In this document: positions 21,832 through 29,936 of the stretch, in pieces | How positions within the stretch are numbered: position 1 is the stretch's first letter | How the letters are laid out: each line of letters begins with the position of its first letter | From: Bacteroidota bacterium | GTDB lineage: Bacteria > Bacteroidota > Rhodothermia > Rhodothermales > UBA10348 | DNA length: 37,066 nucleotides | Assembly: GCA_027622005.1 (NCBI GenBank) | Contig: JAQBZH010000021.1 | Coordinates: forward strand, 1-37,066 | Direction of reading: 5' to 3' | Program-made: the position numbers and the translations under genes | The notes under the pieces: model-generated | Seen by the model: the letters and a program-made list of their open reading frames with translations, nothing else | Database searches by the model: none | What the model was told of the DNA's origin: nothing

Positions 21832-23556
21832 ATGCGACGATCCCTTCGTTCTGTCAGTGTTTTTGTTCTTCTCTTGGCGCTCTTTCCCCTTCCCTCTTGT
21901 GCTCAGGAAACCAATGAACTGAAGCCCGTGGCTGCCAAGGGAGGGATCGTGGTGTCGGCCCAATATCTGGCTTCCGAAGTCGGGCGCGATATCTTGCAAA
22001 AGGGCGGAAATGCAGTTGACGCTGCTATTGCCACGGCATTTGCTCTTGCTGTTGTTCACCCGGCGGCCGGAAATATTGGTGGGGGTGGATTTCTGGTCTA
22101 CCACGGAGTCGATGGAGAGGTCACGGCCTTTAATTTTAGAGAAAAGGCGCCGGCTGCCGCTACGGCCGATATGTTTTTGACCAATGGAGAGATTGACGAG
22201 GATAAGCATCATACCGCCCTCACGTCCACGGGTGTTCCTGGAACTGTTTCTGGTATGGCGTTGGCGCACAAGAGATTAGGGTCGCTTCCTTGGGCGGATT
22301 TGGTAGAGCCGGCTGTTCGGCTTGCCGAAGACGGATTTCCTTTTACCTCCGATCTTTCAGGATTTGAAAGCCGAATTTCCAAAAGGGTCGCTGAGAACCC
22401 AATCTATGCTTCGACTGCTCGTGCTTTCCTCAAGAACGGAACGGACCTCCACGAAACCGGAGAGCTGTGGGTTCAAAAAGATCTAGCTGAGTCTTTAAAG
22501 CGAATCCGCGATATGGGAGCTGATGGCTTTTATAAAGGAGAAACCGCCCGTTTGATGGAGGAATTTATGGCTGCAAATGGAGGATTGATCACGGAACAGG
22601 ATATGGCCGACTATCAGGCTGAAGAGCTCCCTGCCATCAAGGGTACCTACCGAGGGTACGACATCTATTCCATGCCTCCTCCATCTTCCGGAGGAGTTGG
22701 AATCATTACCATGCTCAATATTCTAGAGAAGTACGACCTCAAGACGATGGGCCACAATTCTGCCCAGTATTTGCATGTTTTGACTGAATCTATGCGCCGT
22801 GCATTCGCTGACCGTGCTCAGTTCGTCGGCGATCCTAATTTTAACCCGGACATGCCGGTCGATTGGCTGATTTCGAAAGAGCACGCCAATGACCTTTATA
22901 CCTCGATTGATCTTGCAAAAGCTTCCCCTAGCGATTCCAGCACGTTCAATGGGATTATGCCCTACGAGAGCGATGAAACCACCCACTTTTCCGTTGTGGA
23001 TGCCGCCGGAAACACGGTCTCGCTAACCTATACCCTCGAAAACAGCTATGGTAACGGTATCGTAGTGGAGGGCGCCGGCTTTTTACTCAACAATGAAATG
23101 GGCGATTTCAATCCGAAACCGGGGTACACCGACCGAGAAGGCAACATTGGGACCCCTCCTAACATAACCGCCCCAGGTAAAAGGATGTTATCCTCCATGA
23201 CCCCAGTCATCGTGGCGCAGAATGGTCGTCCGGTCATGGCGATTGGAAGCCCAGGCGGCAGAACGATTATTAACACGTCCCTTCAAGTAGTACTTAATAT
23301 GCTTGACCACGGAATGAATATGGCGGAAGCAATCGAAGCAGGCCGCATTCACCATCAGTGGCTTCCAGACAGAACCTCCTACGAAGAGCCGCGGTTCGGA
23401 CCAGACGTTATCGAAGCATATAAAGGATTGGGACATGAAGTCGCACCCAAGGGGGGTCAAGGAAGCGCCATGGGCATTTGGATCGACTGGACTGCAGGAG
23501 TTAAATACGGCGCTTCGGATTCAAGAAGTTCCGAGGGAAGCGCAGCGGGTTACTGA
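21832..23556 (+). CDS. ggt: Gamma-glutamyltransferase (glutathione hydrolase)
   Basis: The 574-residue Ntn-hydrolase cleaves gamma-glutamyl bonds, for example in glutathione, in the periplasm. The signal is MRRSLRSVSVFVLLLALFPLPSCAQ; Cys23 might make it a lipoprotein, though Pro at -2 is unusual. The precursor is expected to self-cleave before Thr383 in DETTHFSVVD, aligned to Thr391 of the E. coli enzyme. NSYGNGIV, GFLLNNEMGDF and LSSMTPVIV with the following GSPGGRTIIN line the substrate pocket. It ends with the typical YGASDSR...GSAAGY. A short open frame begins two bases after its stop. Peptide or glutathione scavenging is the likely role. Confidence 0.93.
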   Translation: MRRSLRSVSVFVLLLALFPLPSCAQETNELKPVAAKGGIVVSAQYLASEVGRDILQKGGNAVDAAIATAFALAVVHPAAGNIGGGGFLVYHGVDGEVTAFNFREKAPAAATADMFLTNGEIDEDKHHTALTSTGVPGTVSGMALAHKRLGSLPWADLVEPAVRLAEDGFPFTSDLSGFESRISKRVAENPIYASTARAFLKNGTDLHETGELWVQKDLAESLKRIRDMGADGFYKGETARLMEEFMAANGGLITEQDMADYQAEELPAIKGTYRGYDIYSMPPPSSGGVGIITMLNILEKYDLKTMGHNSAQYLHVLTESMRRAFADRAQFVGDPNFNPDMPVDWLISKEHANDLYTSIDLAKASPSDSSTFNGIMPYESDETTHFSVVDAAGNTVSLTYTLENSYGNGIVVEGAGFLLNNEMGDFNPKPGYTDREGNIGTPPNITAPGKRMLSSMTPVIVAQNGRPVMAIGSPGGRTIINTSLQVVLNMLDHGMNMAEAIEAGRIHHQWLPDRTSYEEPRFGPDVIEAYKGLGHEVAPKGGQGSAMGIWIDWTAGVKYGASDSRSSEGSAAGY

Positions 23557-23558
23557 TT

Positions 23559-23693
23559 ATGGACATAGTACAATTTTTGCTTTCCGTCATTAACCTGATT
23601 CTCGCCATGGTGGTCTTGTTTGGAGGCCGTTTTTTCGATCTAATCGAGTCTAATTCTTTCCAGGGTTGTAAGTCCTTTCGGCATGACGCTTGA
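23559..23693 (+). CDS. Possible 44-residue single-helix membrane peptide
   Basis: An ATG two bases after the ggt stop opens a 44-codon frame with a strongly hydrophobic N-terminal half (FLLSVINLILAMVVLFGG) and a polar tail (NSFQGCKSFRHDA). Its position suggests translational coupling to ggt. However, the last 44 bases run antisense to the acylase gene on the other strand, so the tail may be fortuitous. The family is unknown. It may equally be non-coding. Confidence 0.25.
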   Translation: MDIVQFLLSVINLILAMVVLFGGRFFDLIESNSFQGCKSFRHDA

Positions 23694-25881
23694 TATCATC
23701 CGAATAGAAATAAACGGGCCTCAATTGGCCGGTTGCGTAGCGTTCAGCCTGATCATTGAAATGTTTATTGGAAGGATTCCCATTCTGGCCACCGGCGGTT
23801 ACCGCTATGGCCTTGAGCGAATCGCCAAATTCAACCACGGCAACGAAGGAATTCCCGCGCGTGCCATACAACTTCTTGGTGTTGTTAAAGGTAGTCTGTC
23901 CGTAAGCGGCCAGGGATCCCCAGTTGGCCGAAGTAAATCCAACTGGAATACTAGGCCCGTTGTCGTCAAACGGCTGCACGATATCTCCAGTTAGGCGCTG
24001 GAAGCGATTTACGTCTCCCCACGCAATTTCCCAAGTACCGAAATCATCGGTTAGTTTCTGACTGGCCGCTTTTAGTGCTTCAAGCCAAATTTCCGGGTGA
24101 TCGGTTTCTACCATCTGAGAAATACTTATTCTGGTTTCTCCTGCATACTCAGCGCCTTTCCGCTGAAACTCTTCTGCCCAAAATATAGCTAATGTAGTCG
24201 CCTTGGAATCCACACCAGATCGTTTATCCCATCCTTTTAACAAGTCTAACTGGCTCGTAATGGCTGTCTTCAGCGAATCCCCGTTTGGAACTTGGTCATA
24301 AGCTTTCACTAGTCCAGGGATCAAATCGTCGAAGGCCGTTAGGTACGAATCGTACGCCGCAGCTCGAAGCGATTCAATGGTAAAGTCCTTTTTACCTTCT
24401 AATACCTTGATAGCGTGCAATCCGCGGGCGTTTTCCCCAGTCGTGTTCATGTACTTCGGAAAATCTTTTGCTTTGGGACTCACCACACCAGATACCGAGA
24501 AAGGCCAATTATTCGTGTTTTGAATCCAGCCATTCTCCGGATTCTTTACCAGAATCGACTCGGTAACGCTATGTAGCCCCTTCCAATCCGTTTTGGAAGT
24601 ACTGCCGTCGACTGGGCTTGAGTAGTTGTACGTGATGTCCCTGACTGGCACAAAATTCGAGTGGAAATAAACAATATTTCCATCAGCATCAGCATAAACA
24701 GTGTTATTGGAAGAGTTAGTGTGATACTCCATCGACGCGAAAAACTCGTCATAGTTTTGCGCTTTCGTTCGGAGGTAAGACTGCTGGAGCGCACCCAGTG
24801 GTTCCTCCATAATTTTGAAGGCCACCCACTTTCCATCCATGTCCCGCACAATTGGGCCGTGATGACTTCGATAGATGGTAAAGGACTTTTCGCTCATCCG
24901 ATCCCCATTCTTATACGAAATCGTGACTTTCTTCGAAGTTAAAGGCCGCTCTTCCCCGTCATATAGGTAATAGAAGCCATCGCTTTTCTCAACAATGGTT
25001 TCGAGAAACTCATCGCTGTTGTCAGCGGCCGAAGACGTATGCATCCAACCTGTTTTCTCGTTAAACCCTTGGTAGACAAAGAATTGACCCCAGGTAACGG
25101 CGCCGTATGCGTTTAACCCTTCCTCACTCACCATGTGAACTTCAGCTCTGAAGTAAAACGAAGTGTGCGGGTTGATTAAAAGAAGGGCGTTGCCGTTTTT
25201 GGTGTTGGCAGGAGCGATCGCAAATCCATTTGATCCGGTTGGTTCGCTAGTAAAGCCTTTCAGATCTTCCTGACCGAAGCGCCGTGCGCTCGCCAGATCA
25301 AAGCTTCTGATAGAGGACTCCTGCGCAATGGATTCGGATGGTTTTTCCCCATAGAAAGTTTCGATATCGTCGAGAGAGACCTTTTCGATATCCCCCCCGA
25401 TGCTCCCTTCGCTAAATGAAAGTGCCATCCAAGGTTCAAAACGCTTCAAAACACGCGGTTTGACCTCTGGATGAGTCGCTAAGTAATAGTTGAGCCCGTC
25501 GGCCCATCCGTCCATCAACATTTTAAGCCACTCCGGGCTCTCTTCGTACATCTGCATCAGGTCTACAGAATCGATAAATAGCCTCATTCGGAGGTCCCGG
25601 TAAATCTCTGCTTCTCCTTCTGCTTCGGCGAGTCGCCCCATCGCGTTGAGGAAATTGACTTCAATTCGGTTGAAATCATCTTCGGCCTGCGCGTACAACA
25701 TGCCAAAAACCACGTCTGCATCAGTTTTTCCGTAAATATGGGGGATGCCCCAGTCGTCCCGAACGATAGTTACGCTATCGGCTCTCGCCTCCCATAATGC
25801 CACTTCTTCGGCGGTAAACGGGCTATTTTCGCCAGAACAGGAAATGAAAACGAATGCGAATAAGAAGAGTACCTTTTTCAT
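23650..25881 (-). CDS. Penicillin-acylase-family lipoprotein
   Basis: This Ntn-hydrolase has 743 residues from the ATG at 25881. The family cleaves acyl-amide bonds (beta-lactams, acyl-homoserine lactones, lipopeptides). MKKVLFLFAFVFISC is a lipoprotein signal with Cys15. After the alpha subunit (VRDDWGIPHIYGKTDADVVFGMLYAQAEDDF), self-processing is expected at Gly-Ser in EPTGSNGFAIAP, making Ser217 the N-terminal nucleophile of the beta subunit. NPHTSFYFRAEVHM and HHGPIVRD are also typical. The chosen start gives a proper signal; longer frames reach into the neighbouring gene. It ends 93 bp from the convergent ggt. Substrate is not predictable; quorum-signal degradation is only one possibility. 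Confidence 0.88.
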   Translation of the reverse strand: MKKVLFLFAFVFISCSGENSPFTAEEVALWEARADSVTIVRDDWGIPHIYGKTDADVVFGMLYAQAEDDFNRIEVNFLNAMGRLAEAEGEAEIYRDLRMRLFIDSVDLMQMYEESPEWLKMLMDGWADGLNYYLATHPEVKPRVLKRFEPWMALSFSEGSIGGDIEKVSLDDIETFYGEKPSESIAQESSIRSFDLASARRFGQEDLKGFTSEPTGSNGFAIAPANTKNGNALLLINPHTSFYFRAEVHMVSEEGLNAYGAVTWGQFFVYQGFNEKTGWMHTSSAADNSDEFLETIVEKSDGFYYLYDGEERPLTSKKVTISYKNGDRMSEKSFTIYRSHHGPIVRDMDGKWVAFKIMEEPLGALQQSYLRTKAQNYDEFFASMEYHTNSSNNTVYADADGNIVYFHSNFVPVRDITYNYSSPVDGSTSKTDWKGLHSVTESILVKNPENGWIQNTNNWPFSVSGVVSPKAKDFPKYMNTTGENARGLHAIKVLEGKKDFTIESLRAAAYDSYLTAFDDLIPGLVKAYDQVPNGDSLKTAITSQLDLLKGWDKRSGVDSKATTLAIFWAEEFQRKGAEYAGETRISISQMVETDHPEIWLEALKAASQKLTDDFGTWEIAWGDVNRFQRLTGDIVQPFDDNGPSIPVGFTSANWGSLAAYGQTTFNNTKKLYGTRGNSFVAVVEFGDSLKAIAVTAGGQNGNPSNKHFNDQAERYATGQLRPVYFYSDDIKRHAERTYNPGKN

Positions 25882-25937
25882 GGGGTCCATTTTTTTGTGG
25901 GGCGAAAAATATACAACGCCCTTAAGATAACTACGTA

Positions 25938-26909
25938 TTAATGGGACCAACGGGTCGGCGTTCGATCCCATTTGTGATTACGCAGTTCTGCGTGCAACCC
26001 TTCAGGAAGCGGACCAAGGTTTGAACACCCCAAATTTCCCGTAACGTGTTGGAGCGCTCGCATCCCGGGAATGACCGTGGCAACGTCAGGGCAGTTCAGG
26101 ATGAACCGCATCGCCATTTCAGCTAGCGTCATATCGGGGGGAAGAATTTCCTTAAGTCGTTCCGCCCGTTCGATGCTCGGTACTAGGTTTTCAGGCACGA
26201 AATACGTGTTTCGCCAATCCCCTTTTGGCCAGGAGGACTCCAGCGTTAGCTTCCCTGTCAACGTGCCTTCGTCAAACGGTACCCTGGCAATGACAGCCAC
26301 GTCATATTCCCGACAAGCCGGAAATAGCTCATCTTCAGGGTCCTGGTCGAAAATGTTATAAATCACCTGAACGGCATCAATGTGGCCGCTAACCACCGTC
26401 CGAATACCATTCCACGGCTCCCACCGATTAATCGAAATCCCGACCCCCCGAATCAATCCATCCGATTTCAAATCCTCAATGGCCCGAATCCATCGTTCGT
26501 CTTCTGCCCAAGCGTCTTCCCAGACGTGAAACTGCATGAGATCGAAGTATTCCAATTGAGCATTCTTTAAGCTATACCCTACGTATTCCTTGATATACTC
26601 TGGCGGAAAGCATTCTTCAAGTGCAAACCCCCTTTGGGAAGGCCACCGCCGGTTTCTAGGTGGAATCTTAGAGGCTGTTACAATTTCACGGCCCGGGTTG
26701 GCTCGAACCAATTTCCCTAAAAGTGCTTCCGAGCGACCTTCTCCATACGCCCATGCGGTGTCGAAGAAATTGCATCCTAAATCTAAGGAGAGTTGAAGCG
26801 CGTCTAGGGACTGTTCGTCGTTCGAATCGGACCAGGATCCCATGCCCCACATTCCATGGCCAATTTCACTTACGTTCAAACCCAGCCTTCCAAATCTTCT
26901 TTTGTTCAT
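25938..26909 (-). CDS. Aldo/keto reductase
   Basis: This cytoplasmic NADPH-dependent oxidoreductase has 323 residues from the ATG at 26909. The catalytic tetrad is complete: Asp50 and Tyr55 (FFDTAWAYGEGRSE), Lys81 (TASKI) and His128 (DLMQFHVWED). The opening RRFGRLGLNVSEIGHGMWGMG and the late VIPGMRALQHVTGNLG (cofactor region) are family-typical. A longer frame exists upstream, but it lacks conserved sequence. The gene lies 56 bp before the acylase gene in the same direction and is divergent from the DUF5916 gene. A 21-bp inverted repeat sits 30-50 nt upstream. The natural substrate is unknown. Confidence 0.92.
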   Translation of the reverse strand: MNKRRFGRLGLNVSEIGHGMWGMGSWSDSNDEQSLDALQLSLDLGCNFFDTAWAYGEGRSEALLGKLVRANPGREIVTASKIPPRNRRWPSQRGFALEECFPPEYIKEYVGYSLKNAQLEYFDLMQFHVWEDAWAEDERWIRAIEDLKSDGLIRGVGISINRWEPWNGIRTVVSGHIDAVQVIYNIFDQDPEDELFPACREYDVAVIARVPFDEGTLTGKLTLESSWPKGDWRNTYFVPENLVPSIERAERLKEILPPDMTLAEMAMRFILNCPDVATVIPGMRALQHVTGNLGCSNLGPLPEGLHAELRNHKWDRTPTRWSH

Positions 26910-26938
26910 GTTTTGATTGAAGTGTTTTAGGGATCCAT

Positions 26939-26959
26939 GCAGTCGATTCTTCCGACTGC
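26939..26959. promoter_or_regulatory. Inverted repeat GCAGTCG-N7-CGACTGC
   Basis: This perfect 7+7 inverted repeat with a seven-base spacer (ATTCTTC) lies 30-50 nt upstream of the aldo/keto reductase start, in the 206-bp divergent region with the DUF5916 gene. A very similar hairpin, GCAGTC-CTTCC-GACTGC, occurs at 30736-30752. It could be an operator or a small repeated hairpin element. No other convincing signal was seen in the rest of the divergent region. Confidence 0.4.
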
Positions 26960-27115
26960 GCCATGTCAGGATGAATATCGGAAGCAAATTTCTTAAGTCC
27001 CCATCGTCCTGTAAAAAACATTTTCTGCTCTGCGTCTTTTGCGTCTTTTTTGATCCCCAAGCGGTAGATTGCGGGCGCTACCCCAGAATCCATCACCCCG
27101 AACACATTCAATCTC

Positions 27116-29440
27116 ATGTCCGAAGTCAAGAGACTATTGATGATCTTTAGCTGCTGTTTAGCGGCGTCGCTGCCTTCGGCTGCACAAGAGCAACCGGACA
27201 CCCGTCGTTCAGGACTCAACTTGACCATCCCCAAATTGGAGTCCTCTTCGCATTCTATTGATGGTTTTTTGACCGAAGAGGTTTGGAGCCAAGCCGCCGA
27301 AACGTCCGGCTTCATGGAGTTTATTCCGGTAGATGGCCGGCCGGCCGAAGACGGTACAAAGATTCGGATTTGGTATAGCTCAACGGCCCTTTATGTGGGG
27401 ATTGAGGCGGATGAAGCCCATGGCCAGGTACGTTCAACACTGGCCGATCGAGACAAACTGGAAAATGACGACAGCATTATCATCATTCTGGATACTTATA
27501 ACGACCGACGATCGGCGTTTGCCTTCGTCGTCAATCCATTGGGCCAGCAAGGGGATGGGATGCTCAAAGATGCCACGGCCTTCTTACGCGAGAGTCTTCC
27601 CTTTTCAGTAGATGAAAATCCGGACTTTCATTTCACATCGAGTGGTCGGCTGACTGAAACGGGATACATGGTCGAAATGGAGATCCCTTTCAAAAGTCTT
27701 CGCTATGCAAACGCAACCGTACAGGACTGGGGCTTTAATGTGCTTCGAAAAGTCCAACACTCCGGATATTGGTCGTCTTGGAGCGGAACGCGACTGGGTG
27801 AAGCCTCCTTTTTGGCACAAAATGGCGCGCTTTTAGGCTTAAGCGAATTGAGCCGAGGACGACTCTTGGAAATCAATCCCGAAGTAAGAGGAGCCTTAAG
27901 GCGTGGGCCGGACCCTGAAAAATTCGAAAGCGACACCACAGATCCATTGGGACTTAACGTTCGCTACGGTCTATCGTCCAATATGGTACTCAATGCGACC
28001 TTGAATCCTGATTTTTCGCAAATTGAGGCTGATGTCGTCCAAATCAATTACGATCCTCGCCGATCCGTTTCCTACCCGGAAAAACGACCCTTCTTTTTGG
28101 ATGGGATTGAAATGTTTAGTTCGCCCACGCAGCTGATCTATACTAGGAGCGTTGCAAACCCGGTGGCAGCTGCCAAAGTTGCTGGCAAATCTGGATCCAT
28201 GACGATTGCTGCGCTGTCTGCTGTTGATAACGGAGGCCCCTCTATTGCCGAAATCGATGCCTCTTACGTCAATGCCATCCGATTGAAGAATGATTTGGGG
28301 GGGCTAAATAGCGTAGGTTTTGTATTTACCGATCGGACCCATGACGATTGGTCGAATCGCGTTTTGGCCGTCGACGCAAACGCCATTTTAAAAGAAAAGT
28401 ACAATCTTCGCGGCCAGGTGGGATTTAGCTCGACCACGGACATCGATGGCATCGCACCTATGTGGAACCTGAGTAGTAATTTTTCGACCCGAAAGTGGTC
28501 AGGAGGCTTGAGTTCTAGTGGTTTTCACGCAGATTTCGACCCGGCTGTGGGCTTCCTCGAACGCGGAAACCAAGTCACACTTAACGCAAATGGGTCGCGT
28601 ACTATTTTCGGATCGCAAGGAGCCTTTTTAGAAAGAACCGGCCTTGCATTGCGAGTGACCGGGGCGTGGGACTATCAAGGCTTTATGGATGGCGAAGACC
28701 CCCAAGATATTCGAGTCTACCCCACAATTAATTTTCAGATGCGCGGCGGTTGGAGGCTTAACATATTTACGTGGATCGAATCTTTTGGCTACCCAGCCAA
28801 CTTTTTCACGAACTACTATCTTAAAACAGACACCGGATATATTCCCTATAAAGGAGTCCCCCATTTGATCAACATTGGGCCCATGATCACTCTGACAACT
28901 CCCCAATTTGACCGTTTTTCAGGCAATATCAAGTTCGGGTTTGGACGAGATCCCAACTACGACGAATGGGCCGATGCCGACATCCGAAATATTGAACTTG
29001 AGGTCAAGTATACCCCCACGGATCAAATTCGATTTGAGCTGAGATACGACCACCAACAACATTTTAGGGCGTCGGACCAGTCTTTGGTTTCGCTGAGCCG
29101 CGTTCCTAGGTTAAAAGTCGAGTACCAAATTACCCCAACTCTTTTTGTTCGATTCGTTGGTCAGTACCGGGCTTCGTACAAAGATGCGCTTCGCGACGAT
29201 TCCAGAACCGATTTACCCATTTACTTCCTTGCCAGAGATGGCAGTTACGTCAAAGCCAACAGCAGGCGCTCCAACAATATTCAGGCTGACTTCCTTGTGT
29301 CCTATCGCCCGACTCCGGGTACGGTGGTTTTTGTTGGATACGGCACCGCGATGCACGAAGAGCAAACCTATCGATTCCAACAGCTGACCCGTCAAGCCGA
29401 CGGCTTCTTTATGAAGTTGAGCTATCTTTTTAAGGTTTAG
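27116..29440 (+). CDS. DUF5916 outer-membrane protein with CBM9-like domain
   Basis: The 774-residue protein has a signal peptide (MSEVKRLLMIFSCCLAASLPSAAQ). A carbohydrate-binding family 9-like domain follows at about 35-230 (HSIDGFLTEEVWSQA, KIRIWYSSTALYVGIEADE, DDSIIIILDTYND, YMVEMEIPFKSLRY). The DUF5916 beta-barrel region comes next, with the very characteristic LNPDFSQIEADVVQIN and PEKRPFFLDGIEMF. Aromatic strand ends and the C-terminal KLSYLFKV fit outer-membrane insertion. The family is widespread in Bacteroidota and Gemmatimonadota, without a proven function. The gene stands alone, divergent from the aldo/keto reductase and followed by a likely terminator at 29530-29555. Confidence 0.9.
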   Translation: MSEVKRLLMIFSCCLAASLPSAAQEQPDTRRSGLNLTIPKLESSSHSIDGFLTEEVWSQAAETSGFMEFIPVDGRPAEDGTKIRIWYSSTALYVGIEADEAHGQVRSTLADRDKLENDDSIIIILDTYNDRRSAFAFVVNPLGQQGDGMLKDATAFLRESLPFSVDENPDFHFTSSGRLTETGYMVEMEIPFKSLRYANATVQDWGFNVLRKVQHSGYWSSWSGTRLGEASFLAQNGALLGLSELSRGRLLEINPEVRGALRRGPDPEKFESDTTDPLGLNVRYGLSSNMVLNATLNPDFSQIEADVVQINYDPRRSVSYPEKRPFFLDGIEMFSSPTQLIYTRSVANPVAAAKVAGKSGSMTIAALSAVDNGGPSIAEIDASYVNAIRLKNDLGGLNSVGFVFTDRTHDDWSNRVLAVDANAILKEKYNLRGQVGFSSTTDIDGIAPMWNLSSNFSTRKWSGGLSSSGFHADFDPAVGFLERGNQVTLNANGSRTIFGSQGAFLERTGLALRVTGAWDYQGFMDGEDPQDIRVYPTINFQMRGGWRLNIFTWIESFGYPANFFTNYYLKTDTGYIPYKGVPHLINIGPMITLTTPQFDRFSGNIKFGFGRDPNYDEWADADIRNIELEVKYTPTDQIRFELRYDHQQHFRASDQSLVSLSRVPRLKVEYQITPTLFVRFVGQYRASYKDALRDDSRTDLPIYFLARDGSYVKANSRRSNNIQADFLVSYRPTPGTVVFVGYGTAMHEEQTYRFQQLTRQADGFFMKLSYLFKV

Positions 29441-29502
29441 CTCGAAATATTACAGGTGGACGCTCATTATTGGTGGTAAAGAGGAGGAATTGCCCCTACC
29501 TA

Positions 29503-29524
29503 CCGGATGCTCGTCGAGCTTCGG
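29503..29524. other. Stem-loop in the gap after the DUF5916 gene
   Basis: CCGGA (29503-29507) pairs with TTCGG (29520-29524, including one G-U), enclosing GCTC/GAGC with a three-base loop and one unpaired T. It lies directly before the terminator-like hairpin at 29530. The remainder of 29441-29603 shows no open frame or motif I trust. The two stem-loops could be the 3' end of the mRNA or part of a small RNA. Confidence 0.4.
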
Positions 29525-29529
29525 AACCT

Positions 29530-29555
29530 GGTGCGGTAAGGAAGCCGCCCTTTTT
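29530..29555 (+). terminator. Probable intrinsic terminator of the DUF5916 gene
   Basis: GGTGCGG (29530-29536) pairs with CCGCCC (29545-29550) with one bulged T around the loop TAAGGAAG, and TTTTT follows at 29551-29555. It is 89 bp after the stop codon. Part of it (GGAAGCCGCC) recalls the SRP RNA apical region, but the conserved CAGG/AGCA pairs are not present. Confidence 0.5.
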
Positions 29556-29603
29556 CGCGCAGCTATGCCCGAGAGAAAGTAACCTCATAAACGCAGACCT
29601 GTC

Positions 29604-29649
29604 AAACAAAAAGGCCCCTAAACAGCCGAAAAAGCTATCTAGGGGCCTT
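29604..29649 (-). terminator. Intrinsic terminator of the tRNA-Leu gene
   Basis: AAGGCCCCTA (29611-29620) and TAGGGGCCTT (29640-29649) form a perfect 10-bp stem. On the minus strand it is followed by TTTTTGTTT. It starts 12 bases after the 3' end of the tRNA, so it ends that transcript. The plus strand has no T-run after the stem. Confidence 0.85.
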
Positions 29650-29660
29650 CATACCATATG

Positions 29661-29745
29661 TACCGAGGACGGGACTCGAACCCGTACGAGCATTAAGCTC
29701 AACGGATTTTAAGTCCGTTGCGTCTACCTGTTCCGCCACCCCGGC
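29661..29745 (-). tRNA. tRNA-Leu (anticodon UAA)
   Basis: The 85-nt tRNA reads UUA/UUG-type leucine codons. The acceptor GCCGGGG pairs with CCTCGGT (with G-U pairs), and the discriminator is A. The anticodon stem-loop is ACGGA-CTTAAAA-TCCGT, with anticodon TAA. The long class II variable arm GAGCTTAATGCTC is present, and the T-arm is ACGGG-TTCGAGT-CCCGT. The 3' CCA is not encoded (CAT follows), so it must be added after transcription. A promoter lies upstream (29778-29808) and a terminator follows. Confidence 0.96.
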
Positions 29746-29777
29746 AGCCTACTCGGCCGGAAGCCGAACGTGCGACG

Positions 29778-29808
29778 CAAAACTAGCCCATTCACGCCAG
29801 CGAAACAA
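29778..29808 (-). promoter_or_regulatory. Bacteroidota-type promoter of tRNA-Leu
   Basis: On the minus strand, TTG (29808-29806) is followed after 20 nt by TAGTTTTG (29785-29778), an exact TAnnTTTG. Transcription would begin about 25-30 nt before the mature tRNA 5' end, which fits a short leader removed by RNase P. The rest of 29809-29936 shows only a TATAAT (29916-29921) near the next gene, without a partner box. Confidence 0.6.
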
Positions 29809-29936
29809 CGTGAACTTCGGTCCAAGGTCGAATTTGATACCAAACTCACGGAAGACGGGAGCCATCGAGGCTAAAGTTTGTACCTTGGACGCTAGACGCT
29901 CAACTAGAGAATGGATATAATCCGAGTTTTGGTGGC

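Noticed and set aside
26866-27315. 149-codon minus-strand frame between the aldo/keto reductase and DUF5916 genes
   Set aside because: It is antisense to the start of the DUF5916 gene and overlaps the aldo/keto reductase start; only the central part covers the gap and it shows no recognisable domain.
29500-29560. SRP (4.5S) RNA
   Set aside because: Part of the apical hairpin is similar, but the conserved CAGG and AGCA residues that bind Ffh are altered and no long flanking helix was found; kept only as a low-priority idea.
29470-29712. 80-codon plus-strand frame
   Set aside because: It runs through the terminator and antisense to the tRNA-Leu; the peptide portion DGTRTRTS is a well-known false-gene signature of tRNA regions.
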